From Amphirosellinia nigrospora (lineage: Eukaryota; Ascomycota; Sordariomycetes; Xylariales; Xylariaceae): a DNA stretch of 64,000 nt. The notes beneath the pieces were generated by a model that ran no database searches, had not been told where the DNA came from, and saw only the letters and a list, made by a program, of their open reading frames with translations. Below are positions 24,221-37,167 of this stretch, piece after piece. The stretch is from positions 7,909,569-7,973,568 of the forward strand of contig SCHM01000002.1 in assembly GCA_004123355.1 (NCBI GenBank). The letters run 5' to 3'. Both the position numbers and the translations under genes were made by a program. Position 1 is the first letter of the stretch; the number at the start of each line of letters is the position of its first letter.

Positions 24221-25916
24221 TTAAAACAAGCCGATACAGATCCATCCATATTGGGTCTCATTGTTCAACGAATTAACGAATGATCTATTTGTGTGTATTT
24301 ACTGCCTTGGATTGTTTCCTGAATAAAACCTACTTAGTTCCTGACCGCCGTCATATTTGCCTCAAGAGGCACAATTTAAAACATTCTTTTCAGATTTCGA
24401 GTCAATATATATACCTAGCGAGCCAGGATTGCCTCATTTAAGATTGGATACACGTGAAAATTCAGCCTAGAAGATGACTCATGGCGGAGAGCACACGGGT
24501 ATCAGTAACTCGGCCACTAAAACATATGATGAATGGCTATGAAGTTCTATTTAACAAGACAAGGCCCGTATTGCCTTTTATAGATATCTGGGACTTTTAC
24601 AGCACAAATACGGTCACACGTAAAAGTTAAGTCTTCTGAGGCTTTGATACTCGAATCTTCTTCTAAACCCTTACCAAGGAGATAGAAAAGATTAGAATGG
24701 ACACTTCCCATTTATTCACAAGTAGATTTCTTCATGTATTAGCAGCAATTCCCTCGTATGTATGCATTATGAAACCTCTCTACGGTATTCCATTATGGCG
24801 GAGTCTCCAGTGTACGAACTGGTTATCAATTAGCAACAACGAGCGACCTTGCCCTGTCCTAGTTATTGACATATACGGTGCCTTATAGTTACAGGATAGG
24901 ACTGTAAGAATAAAAGTGATTATTAGGGAAGAACGCCCCTGACGTAATTAATATGACATGATTTTGAATTCGTGTTTAATCACATATGATTATTATATAT
25001 TTCGGTTCACTTTTATTTCTAAAGTATTTACACATCACATTGGCAATACCTAAGGTCTATTTTGAACATCTAGAAACATGCTAGTTAGATGCTCAGATAG
25101 AGTTTAGTAGAAGACCAAGATACACATTGGCTCATCCATCAGCAAGAAGGCCGAGGTAGCGAGAATAGCCCCATGACAATCTACAGTATGGAGTATCTAC
25201 AAGTATTACGTAGCATGCTAACCTCACGGGATGGCGTGTAGCCACTACATGCTACTTATTTGTTTAGGCAGGTGGCTGGAGGGCACTTGTAACGGTCCCT
25301 ACTGCTGGGATATTCAGTCAGGAACATTCTCACTGCTCGAGAAAGAAACCCCTATCCATGTAGTAGCAGAATTTGCACTGCTAGCCTATCTACCCGGGCT
25401 ACGGACCGTGCCCGAGACCCCGGTCTCCGGGGGTTAGTCCGTAGCGTCCCGTGCCACCCCGGCATCAAATTTTTAGCTGGTTACACATTTAACATGTGTT
25501 AGAGAGCGTGCAATGATTTCACATGTGAGCCTTTATCGCGATCATAGTCTGACGTCCTCGATATACCCACTTGAGTCTCTCTAATGAGCCATGATCAATA
25601 TTTCAAGTACCTAGTTAGTGTCAGGTAGATGTGTAGTAGAAAACGACAAGCGCGAACGTCATATCTCGGGCTCCAGCAGCAGGCCGTTAATTACATTTGC
25701 AGTTATTTAACTCAACTGGCCCATGCTGATGGCGGCGAGCTTATTGTATCACAGGCATCTTGGTTGTAGAGATGGCATCGAACTGGCTGCGGAGGATCGG
25801 GCCGCCAGACCTAAGCACTAGTATCGCAAGGGTGAGGGCGGCCTAACAATTTGAGGATTAGTTGGATCGGCTGAAGGCGACTAGACTGCGCCGCATTGAA
25901 GGGTTATAAAGGCAGG
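24221..25916. other. Gene-poor region next to the pseudogene
   Basis: AT-rich with no domain-bearing frame. It contains a GC-rich hairpin at 25398-25445 and otherwise nothing I can name. Confidence 0.5.
25398..25445. repeat. GC-rich inverted repeat
   Basis: Nine-base arms GCTACGGAC and GTCCGTAGC flank a GC-rich loop that itself contains GAGACC-CC-GGTCTC. It stands out in an AT-rich setting. Confidence 0.7.
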
Positions 25917-26279
25917 TACGGAGGTTTGTGTCACTATTGATCATTATCCTTGGCAATGGTGTAAAGTGCAAATGGGGGAGCTCACACACGGTGTGACGGC
26001 TTGGCAACCAGTGTTTCGGGCCGGCAGTAGTCTATAAAGTCATAGACCACTAACTACGCTATACCGTTAGTGGAGATGGGACATATCAATCGTTAGCTAG
26101 AGCGGAGTTCAGGGCTTAGCCTAGTAAAGTAGATACCCAGCTAACTTTCTGTTGAGACTGTCGGGCTGCAAGCGGCCCGATGAACTGGTTGCCAAGCCGT
26201 CACACCGTATGTGAGCTCCCCTATTTGCACTTTATACCATTGCCAAGGATAATGATCAATAGTGACACAAACCTCCGTA
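25917..26279. mobile_element. MITE-like foldback element with 95-bp terminal inverted repeats
   Basis: Positions 25917-26011 and 26185-26279 are inverted copies of each other over 95 bp with only three differences, all G/A or C/T transitions. Each arm starts at a TA dinucleotide followed by CGGAGGTTTGTGTCAC, so the element can be read as flanked by a TA target duplication, the signature of Tc1/mariner-type insertion. The 173-bp centre has no coding frame but contains a further CACTAAC/GTTAGTG hairpin and partly complementary CGGGCC/GGCCCG segments. It is non-autonomous, and no transposase is visible in the window. Confidence 0.88.
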
Positions 26280-29200
26280 GATAAGAGAGCTAACTTCGCC
26301 GAACCATTGGGCTGGATAACAGGTCAGTAATATTTGTCGTACTTTCAATGAATCATTGCCGACGGGCATGTGAAGTTGAACTTGGGCATTTATAGGCAAT
26401 TACTATGTATAATGGGATTCACATGGAGAAGGAATTTAAAAGAACAATAGATATCGCTTACATCCAGCACGGCCGATAATAAAGGAGAGTATCTAAGTGC
26501 CTAATTATCTTCTTAGAAACTTCCGATCCGTCCATGTCGGCCAGAAGACATAATTCACCTCTTTAGTTTAGGGTTAGGATTCATAAGAGACACCGATGAG
26601 GAGATGCGAGTATAATTCTAAGAACGCCTCGTTTAGTTACGACATCAGAGCTCATTGGAGACTCTCCCAATCTGCGATGGGTTATAGCAGGGGTTACGAT
26701 AACTTATCACCATATATAATACATTATATTGAATGTAATTCAACCTTCTCAACTTATGAGTGCAGGGGATATGCTTAGCGAGAAAGAGGGTAGAAAATAG
26801 GTAATCACAAGGCCTACGATAGAGTTGTCTGACAAAAGTTCACTGCTTAGGGCGTACATCGAGCTTCGAGTGCCTCGGTGTAAGCTATGTGAGCCTAACA
26901 TAGTAAAGCCTGGGTTTGGGTTGCATGTATTCCACCTGCGTAAGCGCGAACGCAAGATTTCCAAGAAAAGTGAAGTCTTCACGAGAGCCGAGTCGTAGAT
27001 TATCGTCTCATACTTGATGTGGGGATTGATAAGAGCGTGTAATAAGGCTACTCGTGTTTAGGACACCTCAAAATGTTCGAATTATTCTGCCGACGAAACA
27101 AGTCCGAGAATAAGCGAAAATAGTTTGACGAGGTTGGTTTGCCGAACCGGAGGCGCGTTGGTGCAAATTTAGCCACATGAGTCTCATCAGCTCCGATTGG
27201 GAAAAAAGATCGGCTTATATCGGGGGATCTTTTAGGAGCTTACATGAGCCACCACGTTGTCTACGTCGGCACAGAGGTCGGCAGTATCCCATCCATCGGC
27301 GGGAGGGGAAGCGGCATCCAAAAACTAAACGCCCGTATTCCCTCGGCTTTGACGATAAACCGGAGCAATACTCAAGGTCTTGTCATGCCACACGTCACAC
27401 CACATGAGGTAGAGGACTTGGCGGCAGCGCCAACAGATCACTTGTACATAGATCCCATCTCACCATCATGTGTACCCGCCGAGCTCGGCGTCAAGACCAT
27501 CTTTCAGTGACGAACGCGAGTTCTATACTATTTCACGCTCACGCGTCGCAACCCAGATGGAGTGTGGCAAGCACCGGTGGCGCCAGATCTAATAATTATT
27601 CTTACATAACCACTGCATGATGCAGTCCAACCCATTGCCACCTCGGCGAATCCGTCAAGGTGCTTAGACGAAGGGTAGCCATACGAAAGAAAAACAAAAA
27701 AAAACAAAAACGTTGAACAAACATCCATTCTTCACTCAGGAGTTCATTCTCATCCACCATAATTAAATGGCTGGCTCCATTACCAAGGTGCCAAGACCGG
27801 GGAGCCTTGTGTTTGCTGACACCAGAATACAGAGGCAAATAGTCGGTGAGCCGGTGAATCGGAGTAGGTGGCAAAACCTCACTGTTGAGCCAACGTCATT
27901 TGGCTATCGGGTATGGCTGTAGCGTTACATTTTGTACAATTTTTTCTCATTCTTCTGATCACATTCGCTGGTTGCTGGAGACGTCCAACCATTGATCATT
28001 CGTGTTTGACATTAGGTGCTTTTGATGTGAGCGGTCTGGTGTAGGTTTTGGAGCCGTCCTAGTAAGACTTGTTTGTAACCATAATCTGAACCCTAGTGTG
28101 CGCTGGAGTTCTTCACTGGACCCCTTTTTATGGCTTCTCCGTTTGACTGATCAATCCTTGCCATCTTATTTATATACAGCTGTCAGAACTTTCGTAAGGC
28201 TTCCAGAACCCTAGTCCACCCTGCCGATGATACCTAAAAACGTGTCTGATCCAGGTACGCACAGCGCAGCCTGCAGACATTTATATGGTACTGTTCGTTT
28301 ACTCCGATTATCTACTGTATATCAACTAGTGTATTAAGGAAGCAAACGAACTTCTAGAAAGCAGGGTCCAAGCAAGATTTGGGTAGTGCAGATCAAGTGG
28401 GTTCAACTAGACAAGTACTTTACATAATAGCGTTTTGATTGGTTATTCCGACAGGGTGTGCAGACCGGGGTACTGATCAGATCCAATACTCCACACATTC
28501 GAGAACTCAGGGGAAGCAGAAACGTTGAGATGTCAACATTTTATTTTACACCACCCGTGTGAACAAACACTGTAGGCAAGAGTGGACAACAGTCTACTGA
28601 TTAATCACTACAAACATTATTGTAAGGAGGCTGTACAATTTAGATTCGCAGCTATTTACCCTGTACAAACCCGACATCTGCTTGTAACCTCGTTCCTCCG
28701 CGTAGCGGTATTGCGCGGGGCATGTGAATTGAGATGGTCTTAATCAGGTTAGTTTAGCTGAGTTCGCTGACTCGTTTCCAACGTCGATTATGGGCTAAAA
28801 GGAGACTTTGCCATGGTTTTTGCCTATGGCATTTAGGATCCTGCGCTGAAGAGAGTCAGGTGTATATGTTTAGGGGCTATAACAAAAAACGTAGAGTTGG
28901 CGCTGCACATGGCCTCTTAGCTGGCCATCTACTATGTACTTACAATGCAAGGACGTTCGTTACGCTTGTCTCTTAAGCCTGTCTTCATACATACGCATCA
29001 GACCTGTACGCATTTATGTGAGGCTTGGCTATGATTGCCTCTGTAGCAATGTCATAGAGCCTTGATTGTCATATGATGTATCCAAACTCCGCGACTTTGC
29101 TTAGCTCTTTGGCCAAGTACGTCAACATCTTGCCGCCAACGCCGTCACTATATCGATCGCTAATCTTGGTCGCTTACACATGGTTAGAAATACGTTGATC

Positions 29201-32200
29201 TTGGCTGTTCGAAATCGCCCTACTTACTAGTGTAAGTACTTCGCTAGAGCCAGTCAGCTCGGTATTCCGCTCTAACTAGTGTAGGCAAGTGTCTTCGTGC
29301 GTCTTCGGGGCAGATTCGGTGTATGGATGGAGTTTTGGGAATACTAACCTCCTTGGGAATAGCTTTCCGGTGTATGGGTTTTAAGTTTCATATCTTTATT
29401 TAGTGTTCACTAATCAGAATCCCAGTCTAGCAATGGATCAAAATTAGCTTTGACAGTTTCAAGATCTTGTGGTATATTGTTAAGACTTGGCATTAATACT
29501 GCGTCGTCTCTTATGGTTTGGTAGGTATTAACACCGACCGTCCTGGGTCATAATATAGGACGGGATCTATATCTCCTGCGCACGTGTATGGATCGGTGGT
29601 TGATCTTCAGATTGCGGCCTTAATAAACTATTGTTTCCGTTCGGGTGTACCGAGTCGTGGGTATACGCGGCAATAGCACTTAATTCATGAACATGTAAAT
29701 TTCAGGGTGACCCAACGGCACAATGTTCTCGTATCGCCCCTACTGACTGACCGCCCAACTTGACTTGTTCATTTGGTACCTTGAACGCGTATTCGCTGTC
29801 TATCACGTGTCGCTTGCGCGGAAACGCCGTTGATGAAGAAACATTTTGCAACAACATGCTCAACCAACCGATCCACGAGATTGGCCGCAACTTTTTCTAC
29901 ACCGCACTCTTGCTCGTAAGACATACACATCCAATCCATAACCGACCGGCGCAGTTCTAGGTATGGATGACTTTCAAGTGTGACAAATGTGAATAGTCGC
30001 AAACTACGCAATATAACATCCAGAGCTGCGGTAGTTAGTCAAGTGGCGTCAGCCACTCTGAACGAATCAGAAGTGTTGATGATCTTAGGTAGACTGAGGC
30101 TTACCTATCTATGATCTGTGCAACTCTGTTACACCACGCAGGCAAGCAATCAAGTGTAAATTGCCCAACTATCTATGTATAAGTAGTGAGTTGAAAACAC
30201 AGTACCCTGGATGGTACTTGCTTTTTTCCTCCGACGAGATAATCAGCCTCAAATGGTGCCACGAGCTATACATGCGAGATCAATAACGAATTAGATCTAG
30301 AATAGTTTCTACAGTAGCTACGCTACTGTGTATAGCGTATGAGCTTGCGCAAAGATTGGCTAGACGACCCCATCCGCGTGGATGCAGGAACCTTGATCCC
30401 GGCTTTGATCCGCACATCTCTCCCCCCCTTTCCCTTTTCCTTTGCTGTCGAGCACCCTGACAGTACGGTAGAATAGTGTAGAGCGAGTGCCTGTGTGTTT
30501 CAGAAGTAGAGTTCTCTCGATTAGAGCCGTCATTGAGAATTAAAGTTTTGCTGCAGTGGCGGTCAGCCCTTGGTGGCAGGGATTCTATCCCTTGGAACTT
30601 CTAGAACAAGGGCAGTGACACATAGTAGATACATCACGCGGGCTTACATGCGAACGCGAAGAGCCAACGAGCTTTCGACTTGAGGTAGACTAACACATAC
30701 ACTATTATAACAGTATAGTTTGTACTACATAGTGTGTAGATATACTACGGACATATCTGTAACGACTAGCGAGAACGGCGTTTGCGCATCATCCATGGCC
30801 TTTTGTGTTCCGGAATAACTGCACCAGGTTAGCCTAGCTTAGAATATAGTATAAACCTGGAGGTTAGAGCAGAAGTATTGCCGAGATGAGGGCGCAGGTC
30901 CAAAGCATGACCACATTCCATCTCCATTGCTTCTGAACAGAAAGCGCGTACCTAGGGTAACATTCTATTCATTTTGAAGGAATGGCCGCATTACCTGCGA
31001 CCTGTGCGATGGTCAACGGGCGGTGGTTCTCCCGTAATCCTACTGTTTGCTGTCTATCGGTTTTCGTTTTGTTTTCACTACTTACTTGGTAGCATGTCAG
31101 CCCGCTCGCTCGTTTATGACTACCTATAGCCTATATATGTAGTCACACGCATTCTCATCTCACGATCATCCGTTTCTATAGCATCGGCGTGACACTACTG
31201 CAAGTTATGTGCCAACCGAGTACCATGTAGCATATTCGCTTCAGGTGAGGCTATTGGGCCTAAGATTTATAGATCGACCTACTATCTGCGTTAGTATATT
31301 CAGTTCAAGTAGTGCAATCAAAAATAATCTATCTATACCGGCGAGAGCAATAACCCAGACAGACCCAGGTATACGGCACACATACTAGACTGGCTAGATG
31401 CTCTCTAGTAGTTCTCAGCTGCTGGTCAAGGCGTTCGTTTTCGGTTTTTTTTCCTCTCCCGGGTGTCAGGCCTTCGCCCTAAGTGTCCCCTAAGAGTCTT
31501 GGAAAGCTAGAATAAGTATCGACGCCATCTAGTCTGTCAAAGCCTCTCTGGTTTTATTTTATCTATTCGTCGAATGCCAAAGCTGTCCGCGGGCTCTCGG
31601 GGGCCGTTACGTTGCATTGCACTCGAACGGGTTGTTGGGGCCAAGGCGACCCTCCAGCATTTCCCGGCTTGCCCGGTAATATAGGGAGGTTGCAAGCGCT
31701 GAGGAGGGTTTACTTAGTAGTCACAAGGCTCGAGCATCTCACTGCGAAAAGGAGCTATGGAGCGCGCTGGCTTACAGTTACATAGTAGTGTAGTTAATAG
31801 GTACCAGCGCAGAGCCGATTCAGAAGCTGTTACTTGCTGCACTACCTACCGCTGCTGTGCAATTACTTGGGACGGCTCACATGGTGTATGGTGTACTGCC
31901 TTAGGTACGTGTAGCCCCCCGCTACCCCTGAAGCTGGCTCGAGGCTCCAGCTACCGGGCCAAGGTTCGCCTCGTTAGTACACTGTACACATAAGCTGTAA
32001 GACAGCCTGTCATCGGGAATGCTCTACTTTGAGTTTAGGGTAATCCTTGCCTATAACTATAACCAAGGATAGTCAAGCTGCTTTTAGAACCCTTCGACTT
32101 ATTCTATTCTAGGTCTAGCTACTAAGCCGGAAGCAATTGTTTTGCCATCGTTCCCACATTTCATCATGACCAGACGGTGCGTTCAGGAGTTACATCGACT

Positions 32201-32496
32201 CCTTCGATACACTACACACCCTTTGGCCTTCTTTTCTCCGTTGCACCCTTTACAGTAGGTAGATAAACAATACCAGTACAGTACCAAGTAAATTTAATTT
32301 AATAAGGCGAGTGCAAGGATAGACGGACCGCCAATGAGTGAGCCTTGCCGTCGACGCAAAGTACTACTGCTGCTACAATACAACAATACAATACTTATCT
32401 CACCTTTCCCTCTCTTCATAACCATCGCTTACTCACTCGCAGGCGGTTGACTCTTTTTTCTTTCAACCTCATGCTATATGGTTAGGGACGAATTGA
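26280..32496. other. Six-kilobase gene-poor stretch
   Basis: The stretch is generally AT-rich and free of domain-bearing frames. Frames at 27177-27510, 27528-27874 and 29702-30011 are 60-90 codons, with no recognisable features and no supporting splice structure. Several short perfect palindromes occur, for example ACAGTAGC-TAC-GCTACTGT at 30311-30329. This may be old, strongly diverged repeat sequence. Confidence 0.5.
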
Positions 32497-34637
32497 GTGA
32501 TCAGTTCTAGACCACGCCGACCTCTTAGAAAACCAGCTGCCAAACTCGCCTTGGAATTGCCCTTGCATTGTGACCCCCAATTCTTTTGTTCAAGAACAAA
32601 AGCAGGTCACCTGCCTGGCGCTGCCTCCCCTCTTCTAGGCCAATATGACGTTTTGACGACAAATAAAGGGTCCAACTTCTTTACTTACAAGCCACCACAC
32701 ACCACAAACCAGATAAGAAATCTTTGCGCTACTCACTGCGTAATAATAGCGAGCATCTGCCAAACTCAGAAGTAGCCGCAATCCTTATGGAGGGTGTTCT
32801 TCTTGCACCCCCGGATCGGGGCCCGATTATTGGAAAGCCTGTCTGGAAGGTAGCTATTGTCCCCGATTGCGCACCCGTCTCAGTTCATAGAATGCTGATT
32901 GAGTCTATCTCTAGCCACGTTATGTTGTTGTTGGCCCACAGTATCAGAATGAAGGTCACCCGTCGAATCTCTCGCTCTCCCATGTCTTGTCCACTGCTCG
33001 AATAAGAGACGCAGGAGGTCGGTCTTCGAAAACCCAGATGAGACCTTCTTCAGACACTACTCTCTACTTTTCATTTACAAGTCCAAGGTGCGCAATGTTA
33101 ATTTGAATGTCTACCTTGTCTTGCTAACATGAGGATAGGAGGATACCGAGCCCATCATTCAGCATTCGATTGCCTCGATAACAGATTGCCAAGTACAACA
33201 CATGGCTCACCGGAAACAAGGTCATTTCTTCCTACTCTGACTATGCAAATATCACCCGATCCGGCAACCGACAAATTACGAAAGCGCCGATCGAGTCGGA
33301 CGACTGGGTTAATCGCGAACAAAGATGCCGGCCCGATGAAACTATGGTTCCTCGCCACTGAAGAGTCGAACTACGACTTAGACGAATGGGCAAGGTATAT
33401 TCAGTCACTCGTACAGCATCAACAGTCTCTTCCGTTGAGCCCAATGAGCCCAATGAGTCCAACATCGCCAGCCTTCGTCAGCCCGTTCCCGCAGATGCAA
33501 GATTCTGTCGAAAAACTTGGGCCCATCTCTAATGCTAAGGGAAAGTTGAGGTCTAAGCTGCAACCAAAGTCGTCTGGTAGAGACCCATCATCGCGCGACC
33601 AAAACTCAATATTTACTTCTGGATCTCCCAGCCTGCGCTCTCGTAAGAGCGATCTTTCTTCGAGAGGGAGCGTACCGGCCAACATGACTTTTGTGCAGCA
33701 ACATTACACCAGCTTGCAACATTCGGAATTGCCTTCTCCCACTTCTACCGTTGATGAGCACCCAGAGCAGTTTATTGAAGGGTGGACATCGTCACAGGGA
33801 CGGTCATCTGCCTTGAGTTCTCCTATTAGGGCCCGCGCCAGCATTAGCTCTTCCCATGAGCCAGTCAACCCAGTCTGGAATCCAGCCCGCGGATAGCACC
33901 TCGGGAGACGATCTTGGACGGGCGTTTCAATGCGGTGTATACCAGGATCCGATAGAGCGGTTGCTGGAGAGGAGAAGCTCACGTCACTTGCAAGATTTGA
34001 GGCACTGATGCGCGAAGCAGAAACTCGTCCGAAAATGAATAAGAGGAGAGAAACAACGCTGGAACCTCTGAAGAGTACATGGGAACATGACGAAAGCGAC
34101 GAGGACGAGTTTGGCAAGGAAGTTGATGACGAGGATGAGGACAGCGATAACTACGCCCTTGAGCACCACGAAGACCGAGGAGATGGACCCCTCGTTGAGA
34201 GCGCTTCGGTTTATTACAACCGCCACGACTCGACCTACAGCGATCTGGGAGCAGCATCTTACGGCCGCATACATCGCACTCACGGACCGGCCGGCAGCCC
34301 AACGGACGAATAGCCAGCCCCATTTCAAGCATCGCCATTTCATATGCTGTCATCCTCGTCAAGGCACCCAGACGGAGCCCGATGCGGCGACCCATGAGAA
34401 ACGGCACTCGACTTCAGATGGGAAGAATCTCACTTTCAACGAATTTGCGAAACGATTGAGCGGCACGAGCAGCCTGCTTCTTGTGCAGTCGAACGCCAGT
34501 ACGGCAGTAACCGCGGCAGTGGTGATTACGACACACATACACCACCGTGGAACCCAGACCCCGACGAGCGGTGTCGATGGCGCGGCAGCATCGGTGTATT
34601 TGGGAACGAAGGCGGGCTTTTTATGATTTCACAGTGA
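32497..34637 (+). CDS. PH-domain protein of filamentous fungi, frame broken
   Basis: A pleckstrin-homology domain is assembled from spliced pieces. It starts near MEGVLLAPPDRGPIIGKPVW (32787), continues after an intron (32850-32914) with RYVVVGPQYQNEG, and after a second intron (33088-33138) with EDTEPIIQHSIASITDCQVQ. The domain ends around ESNYDLDEWARYIQSLV (about 33400). The rest is a long Ser/Pro-rich disordered tail (SPMSPMSPTSP, acidic EDEFGKEVDDEDEDSD) ending in a conserved-looking WNPDPDERCRWRGSIGVFGN. PH domains usually bind phosphoinositides or proteins at membranes; the specific role here is unknown. At least seven one-base frame breaks occur, near 32718, 33070, 33225, 33893, 33920 and 33930, plus one or two between about 34310 and 34500. 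Nearly all are consistent with undercalled runs. The true start is uncertain: protein-like sequence reaches back to about 32650 and the first exon may lie further upstream. Confidence 0.7.
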
Positions 34638-35369
34638 ACCCGTCTTTTTTTCTCTCTGGCGAATTCCGTTCAGGAATCTTCATATTATTGCATCTGTCGA
34701 CTTGTATTAATTACGATTAGCCACGGCCTCTATGCACGACCTTACGATATTCGACTTCGGGCCAGCGTTATGCGATGTTAGACGGCACAGCATTGTCATA
34801 TTTTACGATTCACAGCGTACGACATGATTCTGATTGCCACCTTTACCTCTTTTTTATTACAAAAAAAATTCTTTCTTTGTAGCTATTTTTAAAAATCAAC
34901 GGGACACAGAACAACAGCATGTTTGAAGACGAATTACCAATTTTTTGCGAGTTTAATTCTGCATCGCATCTACGAAATTAGGGAACTTGGACTGGAGGTG
35001 TACGGCATGAAGCGCCGTTACACCCCTCTCATCTCTTCGTGCTTTACTTAATATTATCGTTTTAGCGATGTTAGACGGACGGAAGGAGATCGTGGACAGC
35101 TTTATTTGGAGAGACAATTCTGCGAAGATTTGGGATATATACCAACTGGCACCATAAATAAGTAAGCCGCGATTTAGAAGACATGAATGAGTATTAAGCG
35201 GTATAAACGCTTAAAGCCTTCTTGAAGTTTGTGTTGTTTGTCATGACCAAAATTACAATGTCCAAAAAAAACCAGTTACGCATAAGCGTACAACAAACGT
35301 ACTTGACGACCGAGCAACGAACGTAAAGATAAAGATGGTTTGAGATGATTTAAACTTTTCAAAAAAGGA
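34638..35369. other. Intergenic between PH-domain gene and tRNA
   Basis: AT-rich, with runs of A and T. No gene seen. Confidence 0.55.
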
Positions 35370-35469
35370 TGGACGAACGGGGATTTGAACCCCGGACCCT
35401 TCGCAGGCAAGAGACTGAATACTTCAGAATGAATGCAAAGCGAATATCATACCCCTAGACCATTCGCCC
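35370..35469 (-). tRNA. tRNA-Ala (anticodon TGC) with 28-nt intron
   Basis: Read on the minus strand, the acceptor stem is GGGCGAA paired with TTCGTCC and includes the G3-U70 wobble pair that marks alanine tRNAs. The discriminator base is A. The anticodon arm is TTCGC-TTTGCA-intron-T-GCGAA, giving anticodon TGC. The intron sits one base after the anticodon, the canonical nuclear position. The T arm is CGGGG-TTCAAAT-CCCCG. After removal of the intron (about 28 nt) the mature tRNA has 72 bases. Confidence 0.92.
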
Positions 35470-37167
35470 GAAGAACTGTTTAGACCACAGACATAGCATC
35501 GAGCCGCAACTCGTAGCTTACGTAGCTAGTACACCACCATTATGTTAATCGAAGGGGGTAAGGGAGCATTTACTCTTTTGCCCTTCCTGTGGTTGAAGAG
35601 GGTAGCATGATCCAGTTGTCAGAATTGGGATTTCCGCAATTGGAAAGTTGCTTGGCAGCAAATAGGTGTGAATAGCTTACATAATGCTAGACGCGAAGAT
35701 AGGCTCAAATGCTATTGTAATTAGATGAGCGTAGGAATGGCAGGCATGTCAGATTAAGCACTGCTGCTTAAAATAAACAAAGGTTCCAACTTAAAGTATG
35801 CATGAACGTAGACTTTTTGTGACAGCCTTGGGAAAACATATTAAGCAGAGTTCAACACCATATCTAATATTAAACAAAACAAGGAATTCCTCATTCACCT
35901 TGGTAGGCAAGCTGCCTTGAGCGCTAAGCCGCCTTCTTAGCTGTATAGCACAAGAACATGAACATGAAATTGACACCTGCTAGCTAGTGCGATGAAGGTA
36001 TATGCGTCTTGTCAGTCCCAACTATATCTCAAACGCGCCCTTCAAAAGCTCGTTGCCAATGTGACGATAACCATCTGGTTCCTCATACTCATAAGAAAAA
36101 TCTATGAATCCAAGGGTGGATAGATTTCAACAAGTAACTTAGGTAGGACGCTACCCAACTGCAATATCACTTATATATCAGCCAGCGCCATGAGAAAACT
36201 CATAGCTAATGTATCGTAACCGGACAGTCGGTCCTCACATCACCTCGACAAGAAACGAGAACCTAAACCCGTTTTCAACTACCCAGAAAATCATGAACGA
36301 AAAGGATTGATTAATGCATTACACCATAACTAACAAAATCAGGACGAGATAACTAAATAACACGGCCGTCTGATATTTTCTAAGCTTACACTCTAAGCAT
36401 CAACTCTAAAAGACTTCCTAGCCAAATGATCGACCGCATAGAGCGTAAGATTTCCAAAGAACCTATCCTCCCTGGCCAACACTAAAGTCAAGAACGCCCT
36501 TCACCATACACACGACACTCAACGATGTGCATAGATAAGTTGAGTTACAATGACTTGATCTATTTAGATATCAAGCATAAAACTAAAACACAATATTATC
36601 ACTTGGGCTCTAGGGGTTTGCGATATCCCTATGAGCCACATGTATCATAAACAGGCGTTTCTACTCTCAAGAGGGAATACCGACGGCTATCTATACCGTA
36701 CGTCATTAGCCCTCGGGCACGACACGAGACAACCCTCACGTAGTGAGTACAATTCAGCTCACACCGCCTATAAGATGATCGCGAGAGGGACATCCTTTTT
36801 TTCGTATTGAATTGAGGTTTGACATGAGAGGCAGGTGCTTAGTATGTACACCACCCCCTTATCCCAACACTAGTAAGCTAGGGCTTCTAATGCAATATAT
36901 CTATGTTATGTAGCGACGTCACAAACCTGTTAGCACCAGGAGTACAGCCGTGGCTAGCTATAAAACGGCCGAGAACAATCATCTCAACAAAAGCACACCC
37001 GGAACGCCGCCTCTCATGTTGATGGCTACAGTATCTCATGCTAGCCGGGTATTTCTAACAACAGACTGGTAGTATTTCCCAACCTGATAATTCGCTCACA
37101 ATGTGGATTATGCCACATCCTTTTACGCCAACAAACTCCAGTCCAAGGTTTTGATGGAAACAGCCAA
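35470..37167. other. Intergenic, AT-rich
   Basis: No frame with recognisable features. It separates the tRNA from the 3' end of the SPRY-domain gene. Confidence 0.5.

Noticed and set aside
27177-27510. Two overlapping frames with somewhat protein-like composition
   Set aside because: No recognisable family, no splice context; possibly a relic, but not supportable as a gene.
29702-30011. Overlapping 60-80 codon frames on both strands
   Set aside because: Mutual shadows without features.
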